Below are positions 26,984 to 36,819 of a DNA stretch of 64,000 bases, piece after piece. This stretch comes from Fischerella sp. PCC 9605 (lineage in GTDB: Bacteria; Cyanobacteriota; Cyanobacteriia; Cyanobacteriales; Nostocaceae). Made by a program: the position numbers and the translations under genes. The notes under the pieces were generated by a model, which saw nothing but the letters and a program-made list of their open reading frames with translations, was not told the origin of the DNA and searched no databases. The stretch covers positions 1,141,946 through 1,205,945 of the forward strand of contig NZ_KI912149.1 of the NCBI RefSeq assembly GCF_000517105.1, written 5' to 3'. The first letter of the stretch is position 1, and every line of letters begins with the position of its first letter.

Positions 26984-27832
26984 TCACAACCGCCGAATTC
27001 CCTTTTCCAAACCCTGACACACACCAGTGAGAAAATTTAAATCCAAAGTAGCAATAGTATCGCTGGGTTTGTGATAGTGTGGATTCCGCAAAAATGCCGT
27101 ATCTGTAATCATCATTGCTGGATAACCTGCATCCCAAAAAGGTGCATGATCGCTTAGTCTGGTTTGGCGGACGATATGGCCTTTATTGGGAACTGGTAGC
27201 CACTGACTGGGGACGCCAACTTTACGAATGCTGCGACTAATGCCAATTAAATCTCGCAATGTTCGCCAATTACCAATTAAACCAATAAAATCACCACGAC
27301 TGGGGTAGATGTGTTGTAAAGGAGGCGGGTAAGTTTGAGAACCAGGGGTAGAATTGCAATAACCTAACATCTCTAGAGAGATCATTAGGCGTAGCGGTTG
27401 CTGTTGTTGCTGTAACTTGGCTGCATACTCGGTGCTACCCAACAAACCGTATTCTTCCATATCGAAAGCCACCAGTTGTAGGGGATATTTTATCGGTTCT
27501 GTAGCAAACATTCTTGCTAACTCCAACAATACTGCTACACCTGTAGCATTATCATCAGCCCCTGGTGAACCAGGTACAGCATCATAATGGGCACCAATTA
27601 AAATTGGTGGCAAATCTCCCTTTTCTGAGGGGGCAGCAGAGGGTAAATTTAAGATGAGATTTTTGCAGGCTTTAGTACCCACATAGAAGGTGTGGATATC
27701 CACACTCCCCCACTTGGCAAATGAGGCGCGAATGTATTCTTGGACAAAGAAATGGCCAGCACTTGCCATGTAAGGATCGCGATCGCGCGCTATCTCATTA
27801 AGATGAGTTTCCAGTTGGTTCTTTAAATTCAC
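26984..27832 (-). CDS. M28-family zinc peptidase
   Basis: A 282-residue protein with the M28 metal ligands: GAHYDAVPGSPGADDNATG (His, Asp), FDMEEYGLLGS (catalytic Glu pair), MISLEMLGY, and a C-terminal HYHKPSDTI (His). It is an aminopeptidase-like zinc hydrolase. No signal peptide is seen, so it may be cytoplasmic. The start is GTG at 27832; the next ATG would remove 21 conserved-looking residues. It is divergent from dnaK. Confidence 0.85.
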   Translation of the reverse strand: MNLKNQLETHLNEIARDRDPYMASAGHFFVQEYIRASFAKWGSVDIHTFYVGTKACKNLILNLPSAAPSEKGDLPPILIGAHYDAVPGSPGADDNATGVAVLLELARMFATEPIKYPLQLVAFDMEEYGLLGSTEYAAKLQQQQQPLRLMISLEMLGYCNSTPGSQTYPPPLQHIYPSRGDFIGLIGNWRTLRDLIGISRSIRKVGVPSQWLPVPNKGHIVRQTRLSDHAPFWDAGYPAMMITDTAFLRNPHYHKPSDTIATLDLNFLTGVCQGLEKGIRRL

Positions 27833-27949
27833 AAGATTCTAGCAGCGAACCTGGTTGACCGTGTATTTATCAACAGCAAGATACAATAAATCAAGCATTA
27901 GTTCTAAACAAATAATTTTTATATAGAGATACTAGGAGAAGCGTAGCGC

Positions 27950-30106
27950 ATGGGCAAGGTAGTAGGCATCGACTTAGGGACGACAAACTCTGTAGTCGCC
28001 GTCATGGAGGGTGGCAAGCCGGTGGTTATTGCCAATGCAGAAGGTATGCGAACAACTCCCTCCGTAGTTGGCTTTAGCAAAGATGGTGAACGCCTAGTTG
28101 GACAAATGGCGCGGCGACAAACCGTCCTCAATCCTCAAAATACCTTTTTTGCAATCAAACGCTTCATTGGGCGCAGGTATAGCGAACTCAACCCAGACTC
28201 GAAGCGAGTACCTTACACCATCCGTAAAGATGAAGTCGGCAATATTAAAATTGTATGCCCTCGCCTGAATAAAGAGTTCGCCGCAGAAGAAATTTCGGCA
28301 ATGGTTCTCAAGAAACTGGCAGAAGACGCTAGTAAATATCTAGGTGAACCAGTCACAGGGGCAGTGATTACCGTTCCCGCTTATTTTAATGATTCTCAAC
28401 GGCAGGCAACACGGGATGCTGGTAGAATTGCTGGTTTAGACGTATTGCGGATTCTCAACGAACCTACCGCCGCTTCTTTGGCTTATGGCTTAGATCGCGG
28501 TGAGATGGAAACAATCTTAGTATTTGACTTAGGTGGTGGCACGTTTGACGTGTCAATTCTCGATGTTGGTGATGGCGTCTTTGAAGTCAAATCTACCAGC
28601 GGCGATACCCAACTTGGTGGTAATGACTTTGATAAGAAAATTGTCGATTGGTTGGCAGAACAGTTTTTGGAACAAGAAGGGGTAGACTTAAGACGCGATC
28701 GCCAGGCCCTCCAACGCTTGATGGAAGCTGCGGAAAAAGCCAAAATCGAACTTTCGGCAGTCAGCGTTACCGATATTAACTTACCCTTTATCACCGCTAC
28801 CGAAGATGGCCCCAAACATCTGGAAACCCGCCTGACTCGTTCCCAGTTTGAAGGCTTGTGCGATGACTTGTTAGGGCGGTTGCGTATACCCGTAAAACGG
28901 GCGCTAAAAGATGCCGGACTTACCCCTAGAGACATTGATGAAGTCGTGTTGGTAGGCGGTTCAACACGGATGCCAATGGTACAGCAACTAGTACGGGCAA
29001 TGATTGGCGTAGAACCCAACCAAAACGTCAACCCTGATGAAGTTGTGGCAGTTGGTGCAGCCATTCAGGCAGGCATTCTCGCAGGCGAACTTAAAGATGT
29101 TCTGCTGCTAGATGTTACACCCCTTTCCCTGGGATTGGAAACTATTGGTGGCGTCAAAAAAGTACTGATTCCCCGCAACACAACTATCCCCGTTCGCCGT
29201 TCTGATATATTTTCGACGTCAGAAAATAATCAAAACACTGTGGAGATTCACGTAGTCCAAGGCGAACGGGAAATGGCAGTGGATAACAAATCTCTGGGGC
29301 GTTTCAAGCTGTATGGTATTCCTCCAGCACCTCGCGGCATTCCGCAAATTCAGGTATCATTTGATATTGATGCTAACGGAATTCTCCAGGTAACTGCACT
29401 AGATAGAACTACGGGTCGAGAACAAAGTATCACGATTCAAGGCGCTTCAACCCTTAGCGAAAGCGAAGTTCAACAGGCGATTCGAGAAGCTGAGAAATTT
29501 GCCGATCAAGACAGACAGCGTAAAGAGAGAGTAGAAAAACGTACCCGTGCTGAGGCTTTGATTTTGCAAGCTGAAAGACAACTGCGAGAAGTGGCGTTGG
29601 ATTTTGGTATGGCATTTGCCCGCACCCGTCGTCAACAAATTGACAATATCTGTCGAGAACTACGCGAGAGTTTACAGCAAAACGACGAACGCGGGATTGA
29701 TCAAGCTTACGCCGATCTGCAAGATGCATTGTATGACCTCAACCGGGAAGTCCGGCAGTACTACGCTGAAGAGGAAGACGATGATTTGTTTGGTGCGATC
29801 AAAGACATCTTTACTGGTGGCGATAAAGAACGCGATTATCCACGGGAGACGCTGCGCGATCGCGATTACTATGACAAAGACTATGACCGAAACTCCAGTA
29901 GGGATTATGACAGAGGTTATAGCAGAGACTACAACAGTAGAGACTATGACAAAGGCTATGGCAAAGACTATGGTCGAAGTCCTAGTAGAGACTATGACAG
30001 AGATTATGGTAGAGACAATCGGTCTTCTTCCTTTGACAGCGGTTCTTCACGCCGATCTCGTCCCAGCTATCAGGATAACTGGGATGATGACGATGATTGG
30101 TTGTAA
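27950..30106 (+). CDS. dnaK: Hsp70 chaperone DnaK, with charged C-terminal tail
   Basis: A 718-residue Hsp70. Nucleotide-binding motifs [40 protein letters not shown] are all present, followed by the substrate domain ([13 protein letters not shown]) and the helical lid. The last 90 residues (about 628-718) are unusual: many short repeats of DY, RDYD and YG(K/R) with Arg, Tyr, Ser and Asp, ending in DDDDDWL, in place of the EEVD-like or simple tail of standard DnaK. The length and J-protein neighbour fit the DnaK3-like cyanobacterial group, known to associate with membranes. CTAGGAGAAG lies upstream. Confidence 0.95.
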   Translation: MGKVVGIDLGTTNSVVAVMEGGKPVVIANAEGMRTTPSVVGFSKDGERLVGQMARRQTVLNPQNTFFAIKRFIGRRYSELNPDSKRVPYTIRKDEVGNIKIVCPRLNKEFAAEEISAMVLKKLAEDASKYLGEPVTGAVITVPAYFNDSQRQATRDAGRIAGLDVLRILNEPTAASLAYGLDRGEMETILVFDLGGGTFDVSILDVGDGVFEVKSTSGDTQLGGNDFDKKIVDWLAEQFLEQEGVDLRRDRQALQRLMEAAEKAKIELSAVSVTDINLPFITATEDGPKHLETRLTRSQFEGLCDDLLGRLRIPVKRALKDAGLTPRDIDEVVLVGGSTRMPMVQQLVRAMIGVEPNQNVNPDEVVAVGAAIQAGILAGELKDVLLLDVTPLSLGLETIGGVKKVLIPRNTTIPVRRSDIFSTSENNQNTVEIHVVQGEREMAVDNKSLGRFKLYGIPPAPRGIPQIQVSFDIDANGILQVTALDRTTGREQSITIQGASTLSESEVQQAIREAEKFADQDRQRKERVEKRTRAEALILQAERQLREVALDFGMAFARTRRQQIDNICRELRESLQQNDERGIDQAYADLQDALYDLNREVRQYYAEEEDDDLFGAIKDIFTGGDKERDYPRETLRDRDYYDKDYDRNSSRDYDRGYSRDYNSRDYDKGYGKDYGRSPSRDYDRDYGRDNRSSSFDSGSSRRSRPSYQDNWDDDDDWL

Positions 30107-30384
30107 AGTTTGCTAGGTGGGAAACCCCACCTCGCTTTCTTCAGAATACCTATAGTAGTTGAAAAGGTAATAAAATTGATTCGTAATTCGGATTTAATAA
30201 TTAATAATTGGTAATAAGGAAAAGTAGTAGTTAGTGGTTAGTGGTTCTTTGTTGGTAGTTGGTAGTTGGTAGTTATTAGGTGTTTGGAACAAACAACAAC
30301 CAACAAACAACAGCCAACAATCAACAGTTCACTGCTATTGTTTAAAAATTTTCAAATCTAAAATCTAAAGTTAAACAGCTGACT
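30107..30384. repeat. dnaK-dnaJ gap with TAGTTGG-type repeats
   Basis: GTTGGTAGTTGGTAGTTGG (about 30251-30275) and, further on, a complementary CAACCAACAAACAACAGCCAACAATCAAC run can fold back as a long imperfect hairpin. Confidence 0.6.
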
Positions 30385-31371
30385 ATGCAGAATTTGCGGA
30401 ATTTTCGCGATTACTACGAAATGTTGGGAGTATCTAAAGATGCTACAAATGAAGAAATTAAAAAGACTTATCGGCGTTTAGCCAGGCAGTATCACCCGGA
30501 TCTTAACCCAGGGAACAAAGCAGCAGAAGAAAAATTTAAGGATATAAGCGAGGCTTACGAAATTCTTTCCGATGCAGCTAAGCGGGCGCAGTACGATCAG
30601 TTTAGCCGCTATTGGAAGCAAAAAGGCTTCGACAAACAAGCACAAAAAAGTAAACCTTGGGGAGTAGATAACCGTTCTAACGGTCGCAATACTCAGGATG
30701 TAAATCCTGGCAATTATTCCGATTTTACTACATTTATTAATGAAGTTATCGGTGTAAGAACCAGTAAAAACGGCACAGCTACGGCTACTAATACCACTAG
30801 CGATCCGTTTCGTACTCCCAGAACAAAAGTTGCATATACACCAAACCAACGCCCTGCGCGTCGAGATATCGAGGCGAAATTGTCTTTACCCTTAGAAAAA
30901 GCATATCACGGTGGGTTGGAGAGAATTCGCTTAGAAGATGGGCGATCGCTAGAAGTGGGTATGCCCGCAGGTATGGTTACGGGTCAAACGATTCGTCTGC
31001 GAAATCAAGGGATTAATGGTGGTGATTTGTACTTAAAAATTACTGTCGACCCTCATCCTATTTTCAGGCTTGAAGGCACAGATGTTTATTGTCAAATCCC
31101 AATTACTCCCAGCGAAGCAGTATTAGGAGGACAGGTAGAAGCACCCACCCTTGATGGCTTGGTCAAAATGACAATTCCCCCTGGAGTTAGGTCTGGGCAA
31201 AGATTGCGTTTGTCTGGAAAAGGCTACCCCAGCGAGAAAGGTAAACGTGGCGACCAATTGGTGGAAATTCAAATAGTTACTCCCAAAAATATTAGTGCAG
31301 AAGAACGGGAATTGTACGAAAAAATTCGGCAGATTGAAACTTTTAAACCCCGCGCTGATTTGTTTTCGTAG
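30385..31371 (+). CDS. DnaJ-like (CbpA-type) cochaperone
   Basis: A 328-residue Hsp40 lacking the zinc-finger. The J domain is at residues 8-75 ([35 protein letters not shown], with the HPD motif), then a spacer rich in Asn/Thr, then two beta-barrel domains ([58 protein letters not shown]). It should stimulate the ATPase of the DnaK encoded just upstream. Gap to dnaK is 278 bases of repeats. Confidence 0.92.
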   Translation: MQNLRNFRDYYEMLGVSKDATNEEIKKTYRRLARQYHPDLNPGNKAAEEKFKDISEAYEILSDAAKRAQYDQFSRYWKQKGFDKQAQKSKPWGVDNRSNGRNTQDVNPGNYSDFTTFINEVIGVRTSKNGTATATNTTSDPFRTPRTKVAYTPNQRPARRDIEAKLSLPLEKAYHGGLERIRLEDGRSLEVGMPAGMVTGQTIRLRNQGINGGDLYLKITVDPHPIFRLEGTDVYCQIPITPSEAVLGGQVEAPTLDGLVKMTIPPGVRSGQRLRLSGKGYPSEKGKRGDQLVEIQIVTPKNISAEERELYEKIRQIETFKPRADLFS

Positions 31372-31453
31372 CAATGAATAAATTGTTTGTCGAACAAACT
31401 CGTAAATGAGTTAGCTGTGGGAGCATTTGGTTCTAGGTTTAAAAAACATTCTC

Positions 31454-31795
31454 ATGTCATCTTGGCGAGAAATCAGAAGTGAAGTTTTGCAAAGAGATAA
31501 CCGCAAGTGCCAAGTATGTGGTAAGGAATACAGCGGCCAGGTACATCACGTTATTCCTAAAAGTAAAGGCGGAACGAATGACCTGTCAAATTTGATTACA
31601 CTTTGCGGTCGGTGTCATATGTTAATCAGTCCTGTACCCGAGTGGCTGATTACCAAACTATGGAATATTCCACCAGAAGAAATCTCCTCTGCTGCGGCGG
31701 CGGTGCAAAATCGCATTGATCAAGTAATGGCGACGCATTCTAAGAGGGAAGAGTGGAGGAGTGGAGGAGAGGGAGAGGGGGGAGTGGGGGAATAA
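31454..31795 (+). CDS. HNH endonuclease-like protein with repeat-derived tail
   Basis: A 113-residue HNH protein: RSEVLQRDNRKCQVCGKEYSGQVHHVIPKSKGGTNDLSNLITLCGRCH, with both CxxC zinc pairs, the HH and the second Asn. The last about 15 residues (EEWRSGGEGEGGVGE) are encoded by an intergenic-type purine repeat (about 31740-31793). Start ATG 31454 is preferred; a longer frame to 31427 lacks a ribosome binding site. The role is not known; small HNH proteins like this are common in cyanobacteria. Confidence 0.75.
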   Translation: MSSWREIRSEVLQRDNRKCQVCGKEYSGQVHHVIPKSKGGTNDLSNLITLCGRCHMLISPVPEWLITKLWNIPPEEISSAAAAVQNRIDQVMATHSKREEWRSGGEGEGGVGE

Positions 31796-31890
31796 TCATA
31801 ACCACTAACCACTAACTACTAACCACTAACAACCTTTAAGGTTAGTAGGTTTAAAATATTAGAAATTAGAGAAATAGAGTTTGTCGCTAG

Positions 31891-32424
31891 GTGAATAAAA
31901 CAGCTGTGAATCAGAATGGGGTAATGCCACAAAGCAGTGAACCCACCTATTACACCTTGCTAGGGCTGCATCCTTCCGCATCGGCAATTGAAATCCGTCG
32001 TGCTTATCGGGAGTTAAGCAAACGCTATCATCCCGACACTACTGACTTGCCTACAGTCATTGCTACTGCCAAATTTCAGCAACTTAACGAAGCTTACGCC
32101 ACCCTCAGTAACCCAGAACGACGGTTAAGCTATGACTTAAGAATTGGCTATTCCCGCTTTGGCGTCATTCAAGCACCACCCGATTTAAACCATCCTGTTT
32201 CTTATTCTTACGACTGGTCTAAATCTGCTTATCTGGAGGCTAGCGATCGCCCCCTCTCACCAGGTGAAATTTTTGCTTTGTTTATCTTGGGTATAACATT
32301 TTTGGGTTGTTTGCTACTGGCGATCGCCATTGGCCTAACTCGTGGTGAGGCCGCTTTCCAAACTCAACTAGTACAACCAACTCCTGTAGTACAGCAGGAA
32401 TTTACCCAAACAACATATAAATGA
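31891..32424 (+). CDS. J-domain membrane protein
   Basis: A 177-residue protein starting at GTG: J domain at about 22-88 (TYYTLLGLHPSASAIEIRRAYRELSKRYHPDTT, HPD intact) and one transmembrane helix at about 131-153 (IFALFILGITFLGCLLLAIAIGL). It could recruit an Hsp70, plausibly the adjacent DnaK, to a membrane. It is next to a DUF3143 gene, a pairing also seen in other cyanobacteria. Confidence 0.85.
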   Translation: MNKTAVNQNGVMPQSSEPTYYTLLGLHPSASAIEIRRAYRELSKRYHPDTTDLPTVIATAKFQQLNEAYATLSNPERRLSYDLRIGYSRFGVIQAPPDLNHPVSYSYDWSKSAYLEASDRPLSPGEIFALFILGITFLGCLLLAIAIGLTRGEAAFQTQLVQPTPVVQQEFTQTTYK

Positions 32425-32466
32425 TGAATTACGATTGATAAATTGTAATATATCTTAACGATTCTC

Positions 32467-32507
32467 TTGAAAAATTCATAATTCATAATTCATAATTCAT
32501 AATTCCT
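32467..32507. repeat. ATAATTC tandem repeat
   Basis: Four copies of a TTCATAA-type heptamer directly precede the DUF3143 start. Confidence 0.7.
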
Positions 32508-32780
32508 ATGTCTCTTCCTCCCGCTGACACACCACTGTATAACCATCCCCTCCCCGAAATTGAACAGTGGTTGAAAGAACAAGGCTGTCAACAAGATGAA
32601 ATGCAGTTGCATTGCTGGCACGTGCAGCGCCCCTCTTGGAAAGCCGAACTTTGGCTTGATGTAGAGCAAATCATAGTCCGATATCTCCATGCTGCGGAAG
32701 ATGGGCAAGATATCCAACGCGCCTTCAAGTATTCCCTGAGTCGGCAAGATATAGAACAGGCGGTGTTTTCTGGCCCGTAG
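32508..32780 (+). CDS. DUF3143 protein
   Basis: A 90-residue protein: LYNHPLPEIEQWLKEQGCQQDEMQLHCWHVQRPSWKAELWLDVEQIIVRYL, matching DUF3143, a family conserved in cyanobacteria and plastids without a known function. It follows the J-domain gene by 83 bases and ends 87 bases short of uppS, which is convergent. Confidence 0.8.
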   Translation: MSLPPADTPLYNHPLPEIEQWLKEQGCQQDEMQLHCWHVQRPSWKAELWLDVEQIIVRYLHAAEDGQDIQRAFKYSLSRQDIEQAVFSGP

Positions 32781-32867
32781 AAGAGGAGTGGGGGAGTGGA
32801 GGATGGGGGGTGGGGGAACTGCATAAAATTCTCCTCCTCTCCCACTCTTCCCCTCTCCCACTCTTCT

Positions 32868-33617
32868 TCAGACTTTCCCAAACCGCCTCTCCCGCTGCTG
32901 GTAGGCACACAAGGCACGATGGAATTCGCTACGGTCAAAATCCGGCCAGAGGGTGTCAGTTATATAAATTTCTGAATAAGCTATTTGCCAGAGAAGGAAA
33001 TTCGAGACTCGCATTTCTCCACTGGTGCGAATTAATAAATCTGGGTCACAAATACCAGTAGTATAAAGATGACGTTCAAATGTCGCCTCGTCAATTTCAT
33101 CTGGCTGGATTAAACCTTGCTGTACTTTTTCGGCGATCGCACGGCAAGCTTGGATAATTTCTTGTCTACCTCCATAATTAGTTGCCACAGTAAACCGGAT
33201 ACCGCGATTATCTTGTGTTTCTTCTACCGAACGGGAAATTTCTGCTTGTAGCGATCGCGGCAAAGAAATTAAATTGCCCACAAACCTAATTTGCACATTC
33301 TCATTGACCATTTCCCGCAGTTCTTGACGCAAAACCCGCTGAAATAGGGTCATCAAAAAATCTACTTCTTCGTGCGGTCTTCCCCAGTTTTCGGTCGAAA
33401 AAGCGTAGGCTGTGAGTGCTTCAATTCCCCAATCTTTACAACAGCGGAGCAAATCCTTTAAGGCATCTACTCCCCGCTTGTGACCCATAATTCGGGGTAG
33501 CCCTTGACGCTTTGCCCATCGACCATTGCCATCCATAATCACTGCAACGTGTTTGGGCAGTAGTTCTCTTTTCAAGTCAGGGGGCAGATATTGCAGTTCA
33601 GTTTGTTGTGCTGTCAT
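32868..33617 (-). CDS. uppS: Isoprenyl transferase (undecaprenyl diphosphate synthase)
   Basis: A 249-residue cis-prenyltransferase with the catalytic Asp in [16 protein letters not shown], the FSTENWGRP motif, the conserved RFVGNL and the C-terminal [19 protein letters not shown]. It makes the C55 carrier lipid for peptidoglycan and polysaccharides. Its ATG overlaps the cdaA stop (ATGA), so the two are translationally coupled. A short purine/CT repeat lies between it and DUF3143. Confidence 0.95.
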   Translation of the reverse strand: MTAQQTELQYLPPDLKRELLPKHVAVIMDGNGRWAKRQGLPRIMGHKRGVDALKDLLRCCKDWGIEALTAYAFSTENWGRPHEEVDFLMTLFQRVLRQELREMVNENVQIRFVGNLISLPRSLQAEISRSVEETQDNRGIRFTVATNYGGRQEIIQACRAIAEKVQQGLIQPDEIDEATFERHLYTTGICDPDLLIRTSGEMRVSNFLLWQIAYSEIYITDTLWPDFDRSEFHRALCAYQQRERRFGKV

Positions 33618-34537
33618 TTTTTGTCTCGCGATGCGGTCGATGGTAATCCGAGTAAACGTGAAACCAGTGCTAAAGCCTGACTACGAATCTGACGACCCAA
33701 ACTAAGTAAACCAGGAGCAACAGCTTCCCGATCTACAGTTGGCGAAAATCGAGCCTCTAAAGACTCTTTCAGTTTCGTGATCGTCAGTGGTCTATTTAGG
33801 GTTCCCCTTTCCGCTAAAGAAATAGAACCTGTTTCTTCAGATACAACGACACAAATGCAATTTTCGACCCGCTCAGTTATTCCCATCGCTGCCCGATGGC
33901 GTGTTCCCAACTGGCGCGAAGCTGTGCGTCCCGAAAGCGGTAAAATTATACCAGATGCTACAATCCGTGAACCTCGTATCAATGTAGCACCATCGTGTAA
34001 CAAAGTTTTCGGTTGAAAAATTGTCTGTATCAGTTCTTTAGACACCTCAGCATTCAGTTTTACTCCTGGCACAGAAAAATCCCGCTCATCAATCGGGCCC
34101 GTCGTTTCTATAATTAGTAGCGCACCTATCCGGTTTTTCGACAGTTCTCTAACTGCTTCGACGATTTCATCAATTACACTATCAGATTTGGGAACTACCA
34201 GACGGGATGGTTGAAATAACTGCCAAAATTCGCCACGTCCTAATTGTTCTAAAAACCGACGAAATTCTGATTGGAGAGCAACTGCCATTGCTACAGCGCA
34301 ACCAATCACCAGCTTTTCCAGCACAAAATTTAGCAGTTGCAGCTGCAACCTACCACTGATTGCTGATGCCAGCATCAGAATAATAAATCCTCGCACCATC
34401 CAAAGTGTCCGGCGCTCACTGATAATAACAAGTATCATGTAGGTCAGCGCCAGTACTAAGACAATATCCAGAGTCTCAAGTAGCAAGAGCTGAGACCACC
34501 CTAGGTTTGTCAGCCATTGCTTCCACCAATCTCCCAT
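33614..34537 (-). CDS. cdaA: Diadenylate cyclase CdaA (c-di-AMP synthase)
   Basis: A 307-residue DisA_N-type enzyme with three N-terminal transmembrane segments (about 20-90) and the two signature motifs, [11 protein letters not shown] and [10 protein letters not shown]. It condenses two ATP into c-di-AMP, which controls osmotic and potassium balance. It is coupled to uppS by a 4-base overlap. lysA lies 187 bases further upstream in the same direction, with repeats between. Confidence 0.93.
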   Translation of the reverse strand: MGDWWKQWLTNLGWSQLLLLETLDIVLVLALTYMILVIISERRTLWMVRGFIILMLASAISGRLQLQLLNFVLEKLVIGCAVAMAVALQSEFRRFLEQLGRGEFWQLFQPSRLVVPKSDSVIDEIVEAVRELSKNRIGALLIIETTGPIDERDFSVPGVKLNAEVSKELIQTIFQPKTLLHDGATLIRGSRIVASGIILPLSGRTASRQLGTRHRAAMGITERVENCICVVVSEETGSISLAERGTLNRPLTITKLKESLEARFSPTVDREAVAPGLLSLGRQIRSQALALVSRLLGLPSTASRDKK

Positions 34538-34572
34538 GACATCTGGACTAAACCCTTTGCCTCTAAATAAAG

Positions 34573-34712
34573 TAAGTCATTAGTCATTAGTCATTAGTCA
34601 TTAGTCAATAGTTCCTGGCTAATGACTAATGATCCTTACGGGTACTCTGCGAGAAGCCGCCCTGCGGGCGTCTACATGGGGTAAACCCCCTTTGGAGCGC
34701 GCTGGCTCACCA
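34573..34712. repeat. ATTAGTC heptamers and GC-rich dispersed repeat, copy 2
   Basis: Five tandem TCATTAG heptamers (34576-34606) are followed by a complementary CTAATGACTAATG, then a GC-rich block (34640-34710: GCGGGCGTCTACATGGGG and CCCCCTTTGGAGCGCGCTGG) shared with the repeat near 6040. This fills the gap between lysA and cdaA. Confidence 0.75.
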
Positions 34713-34723
34713 AGGACTAATGA

Positions 34724-36205
34724 CTAATTTTTTAATCTTTCTGGTAGGCAATCCTGTCGAATCAAGTCTTGATAAGTTTCGCGTTGCAAAATCAAATTTG
34801 CTTCGCCATTCGCCACTACAACAGCTGCCGGTCGGGGCAGGCGATTGTAGTTAGATGCCATACTGTAATTGTAAGCACCAGTTGCCATAACTACGAGTAC
34901 ATCCCCTGGTTCAGTTTTGGGCAGCTGAGCATTATGAATCAGAATATCCCCTGATTCACAATGTTTACCAGCAATTGTGACTGTTTCTGTTAGGGGAGCA
35001 GACATCCGATTGGCCACTACAGTACGATACACTGACTGGTAAGTAATAGGACGGGGGTTATCAGACATCCCGCCATCAATTGCTAGGTAGGTGCGGATAT
35101 CGGGAACAACTTTAGATGAACCTATAGTGTAGGCTGTGATGCAGGCTGTGGCAATTAGCGATCGCCCAGGTTCGCAAAGTAATTTCGGTAGAGGCAAGTT
35201 TTCTGCTGCACAAGCGGTTTGAATCACTTCACAAATGGGTTTTACCCACTCTTCAATGCTGGGCGGATCATCCGATTCTATATATTTGATCCCTAAACCA
35301 CCACCAACATTTAACTCTGTTACAGTTAAACCGTAATCAGCCGCTTTACTCATCCACTGCACCATCACCGCAGCTAAATCCTGATGCGGTTGGCGTTCAA
35401 ATATTTGGGAACCGATATGAGCGTGTAACCCCACACAGTTTAGGACAGATTGCTTACTGACAAAAGTAAACAATTCATCCAAATCATTGGGATCAAAGCC
35501 AAACTTACTATCCAGGTGTCCTGTACGAATATATTCGTGGGTGTGGCACTCGATCCCCGGGGTTAGCCGCAACATAATCCGGATGGGAGATGAAGAAGAC
35601 GCGGAGAGTGGGGGAGTGGGAGAGGGGGAGAAATTTTCATTTACATTCCCCGCGTCCCCGTGTCTTTGTGTCTCCGTGTCCTCTCCTAACTCCACCAAGG
35701 TATGCAACTCATACCAGTTATCCACGACGATCGTGCAACCGGACTGGATTGCCAAAATCAATTCTTCCCGAGATTTATTATTTCCGTGGAAGTAGATTTT
35801 TTCCGGACTCGCACCTGCATTCAGGGCAGTGTAGAGTTCGCCTCCAGAAACGACATCAATTCCCAAACCTTCTGATGCGGCGATCGCACAGACTGCTAAA
35901 CAACTCCATGCTTTGGAAGCGTACAATACTTGAGATTCACCCTTATAGTAGCGCTGGCAACTTTCCCGGTATTGGCGGCAAGCCGTTCGCAGGGTTTCTT
36001 CATCTAAAATATACAACGGTGAACCAAATTGCTGCACGAGAGTTGTCACATCACAACCCCCTATTTCTAGGTGGTCTTGACTGTTAACTTTCGCACTCAG
36101 CGGTAAAATTTCCTGATTTGGTGAAACATTGATATTGTTACTGCTTGTTTGCGGTAAATACTGTTTAGCAGAAAGTTGAACCCCACCAGGGTGAGTCGAT
36201 ACCAT
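34724..36205 (-). CDS. lysA: Diaminopimelate decarboxylase with in-frame repeat insertion
   Basis: A 493-residue fold-type III PLP enzyme of lysine synthesis: LYASKAWSCLA carries the Schiff-base Lys, HGNNKS, LHAHIGSQIF, GGGLGIKY, CEPGRSLIA and CESGDIL are recognisable. Residues about 172-206 (from GEDTETQRHG to SSSSP) are encoded by low-complexity sequence of intergenic type and sit between VDNWYELHTLVEL and IRIMLRLTPG, which normally join directly. The frame is kept, so the enzyme may tolerate a surface loop. Confidence 0.93.
   Translation of the reverse strand: MVSTHPGGVQLSAKQYLPQTSSNNINVSPNQEILPLSAKVNSQDHLEIGGCDVTTLVQQFGSPLYILDEETLRTACRQYRESCQRYYKGESQVLYASKAWSCLAVCAIAASEGLGIDVVSGGELYTALNAGASPEKIYFHGNNKSREELILAIQSGCTIVVDNWYELHTLVELGEDTETQRHGDAGNVNENFSPSPTPPLSASSSSPIRIMLRLTPGIECHTHEYIRTGHLDSKFGFDPNDLDELFTFVSKQSVLNCVGLHAHIGSQIFERQPHQDLAAVMVQWMSKAADYGLTVTELNVGGGLGIKYIESDDPPSIEEWVKPICEVIQTACAAENLPLPKLLCEPGRSLIATACITAYTIGSSKVVPDIRTYLAIDGGMSDNPRPITYQSVYRTVVANRMSAPLTETVTIAGKHCESGDILIHNAQLPKTEPGDVLVVMATGAYNYSMASNYNRLPRPAAVVVANGEANLILQRETYQDLIRQDCLPERLKN
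35587..35692. repeat. In-frame repeat inside lysA
   Basis: About 105 bases: GAGAGTGGGGGAGTGGGAGA and, on the other side, CCGTGTCTTTGTGTCTCCGTG. Similar strings lie between genes in the window (for example near 32780, 31750 and 36720). Length is a multiple of three or the frame would be lost. Confidence 0.7.
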
Positions 36206-36819
36206 AACTATTAATAGTTGTCCTTGTCTTAATTACAAGCGATTAGCGGGTATGCCGATTCCCAGTTTACCGAATAACGCGCTTCTTCGCCCCTGCCTTT
36301 TGGTTCTGGAATAGTAGTGATTTGGCGCAAGGGTAAGGGGCAAAGGGAAAAGGTAATTTACTTTACTCTTTTGCCTTTTCCCTGTAAGCGACCTATAGCC
36401 ATCAATATTTGCGTAGTCAATTACTAATTGCACCAACACAACCTCGCCAAAGATAGATAATTTTTCTCTGGCTTGGAAGTATCAAAAAATAAACTAGTCT
36501 TGGGGATTGGGTAATGGGGATTGGGTAAAGGTTAAAGGGTAAAGGGTAAAGGAATTTATTAACCTTTCACCTTTGTTGCCAGTCGCTACAACCCAACGGC
36601 TCTTTCTACAACGGAGGGAACCACCAAGGGCGCACTCACTCACCCTGCACCGAAGCCGCTACGCGTCTATGGGCGGCTTCCCGTAAGGGTAGGGCGTCTA
36701 CGGGAACCTCCAAGGGCGCACTGGCTCCTCTTTTCCTCTTCCCCCTCTTGTTTTTCCCATGCCCCTTGCCCCATACCCTTTGGCTTCTGTCTTCTTGTCA
36801 GTGGAATTACCAACAAAGC
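36206..36819. other. 614-base intergenic stretch with GC-rich repeat, copy 3
   Basis: After short AGGGTAAAGG-type repeats (36510-36555), a mosaic GC-rich repeat at about 36585-36735 carries CTACAACCCAACGGC, CCCTGCACCGAAGCCGC and CCAAGGGCGCACTGGCTCCTC. The last two strings recur at 5928 and 58430. No gene is seen; the rimI promoter must lie near the end. Confidence 0.65.

Noticed and set aside
28483-29064. 193-codon frame antisense to dnaK
   Set aside because: It mirrors the codon pattern of the real gene on the other strand; Ser/Thr/Pro-rich shadow sequence with no domain.
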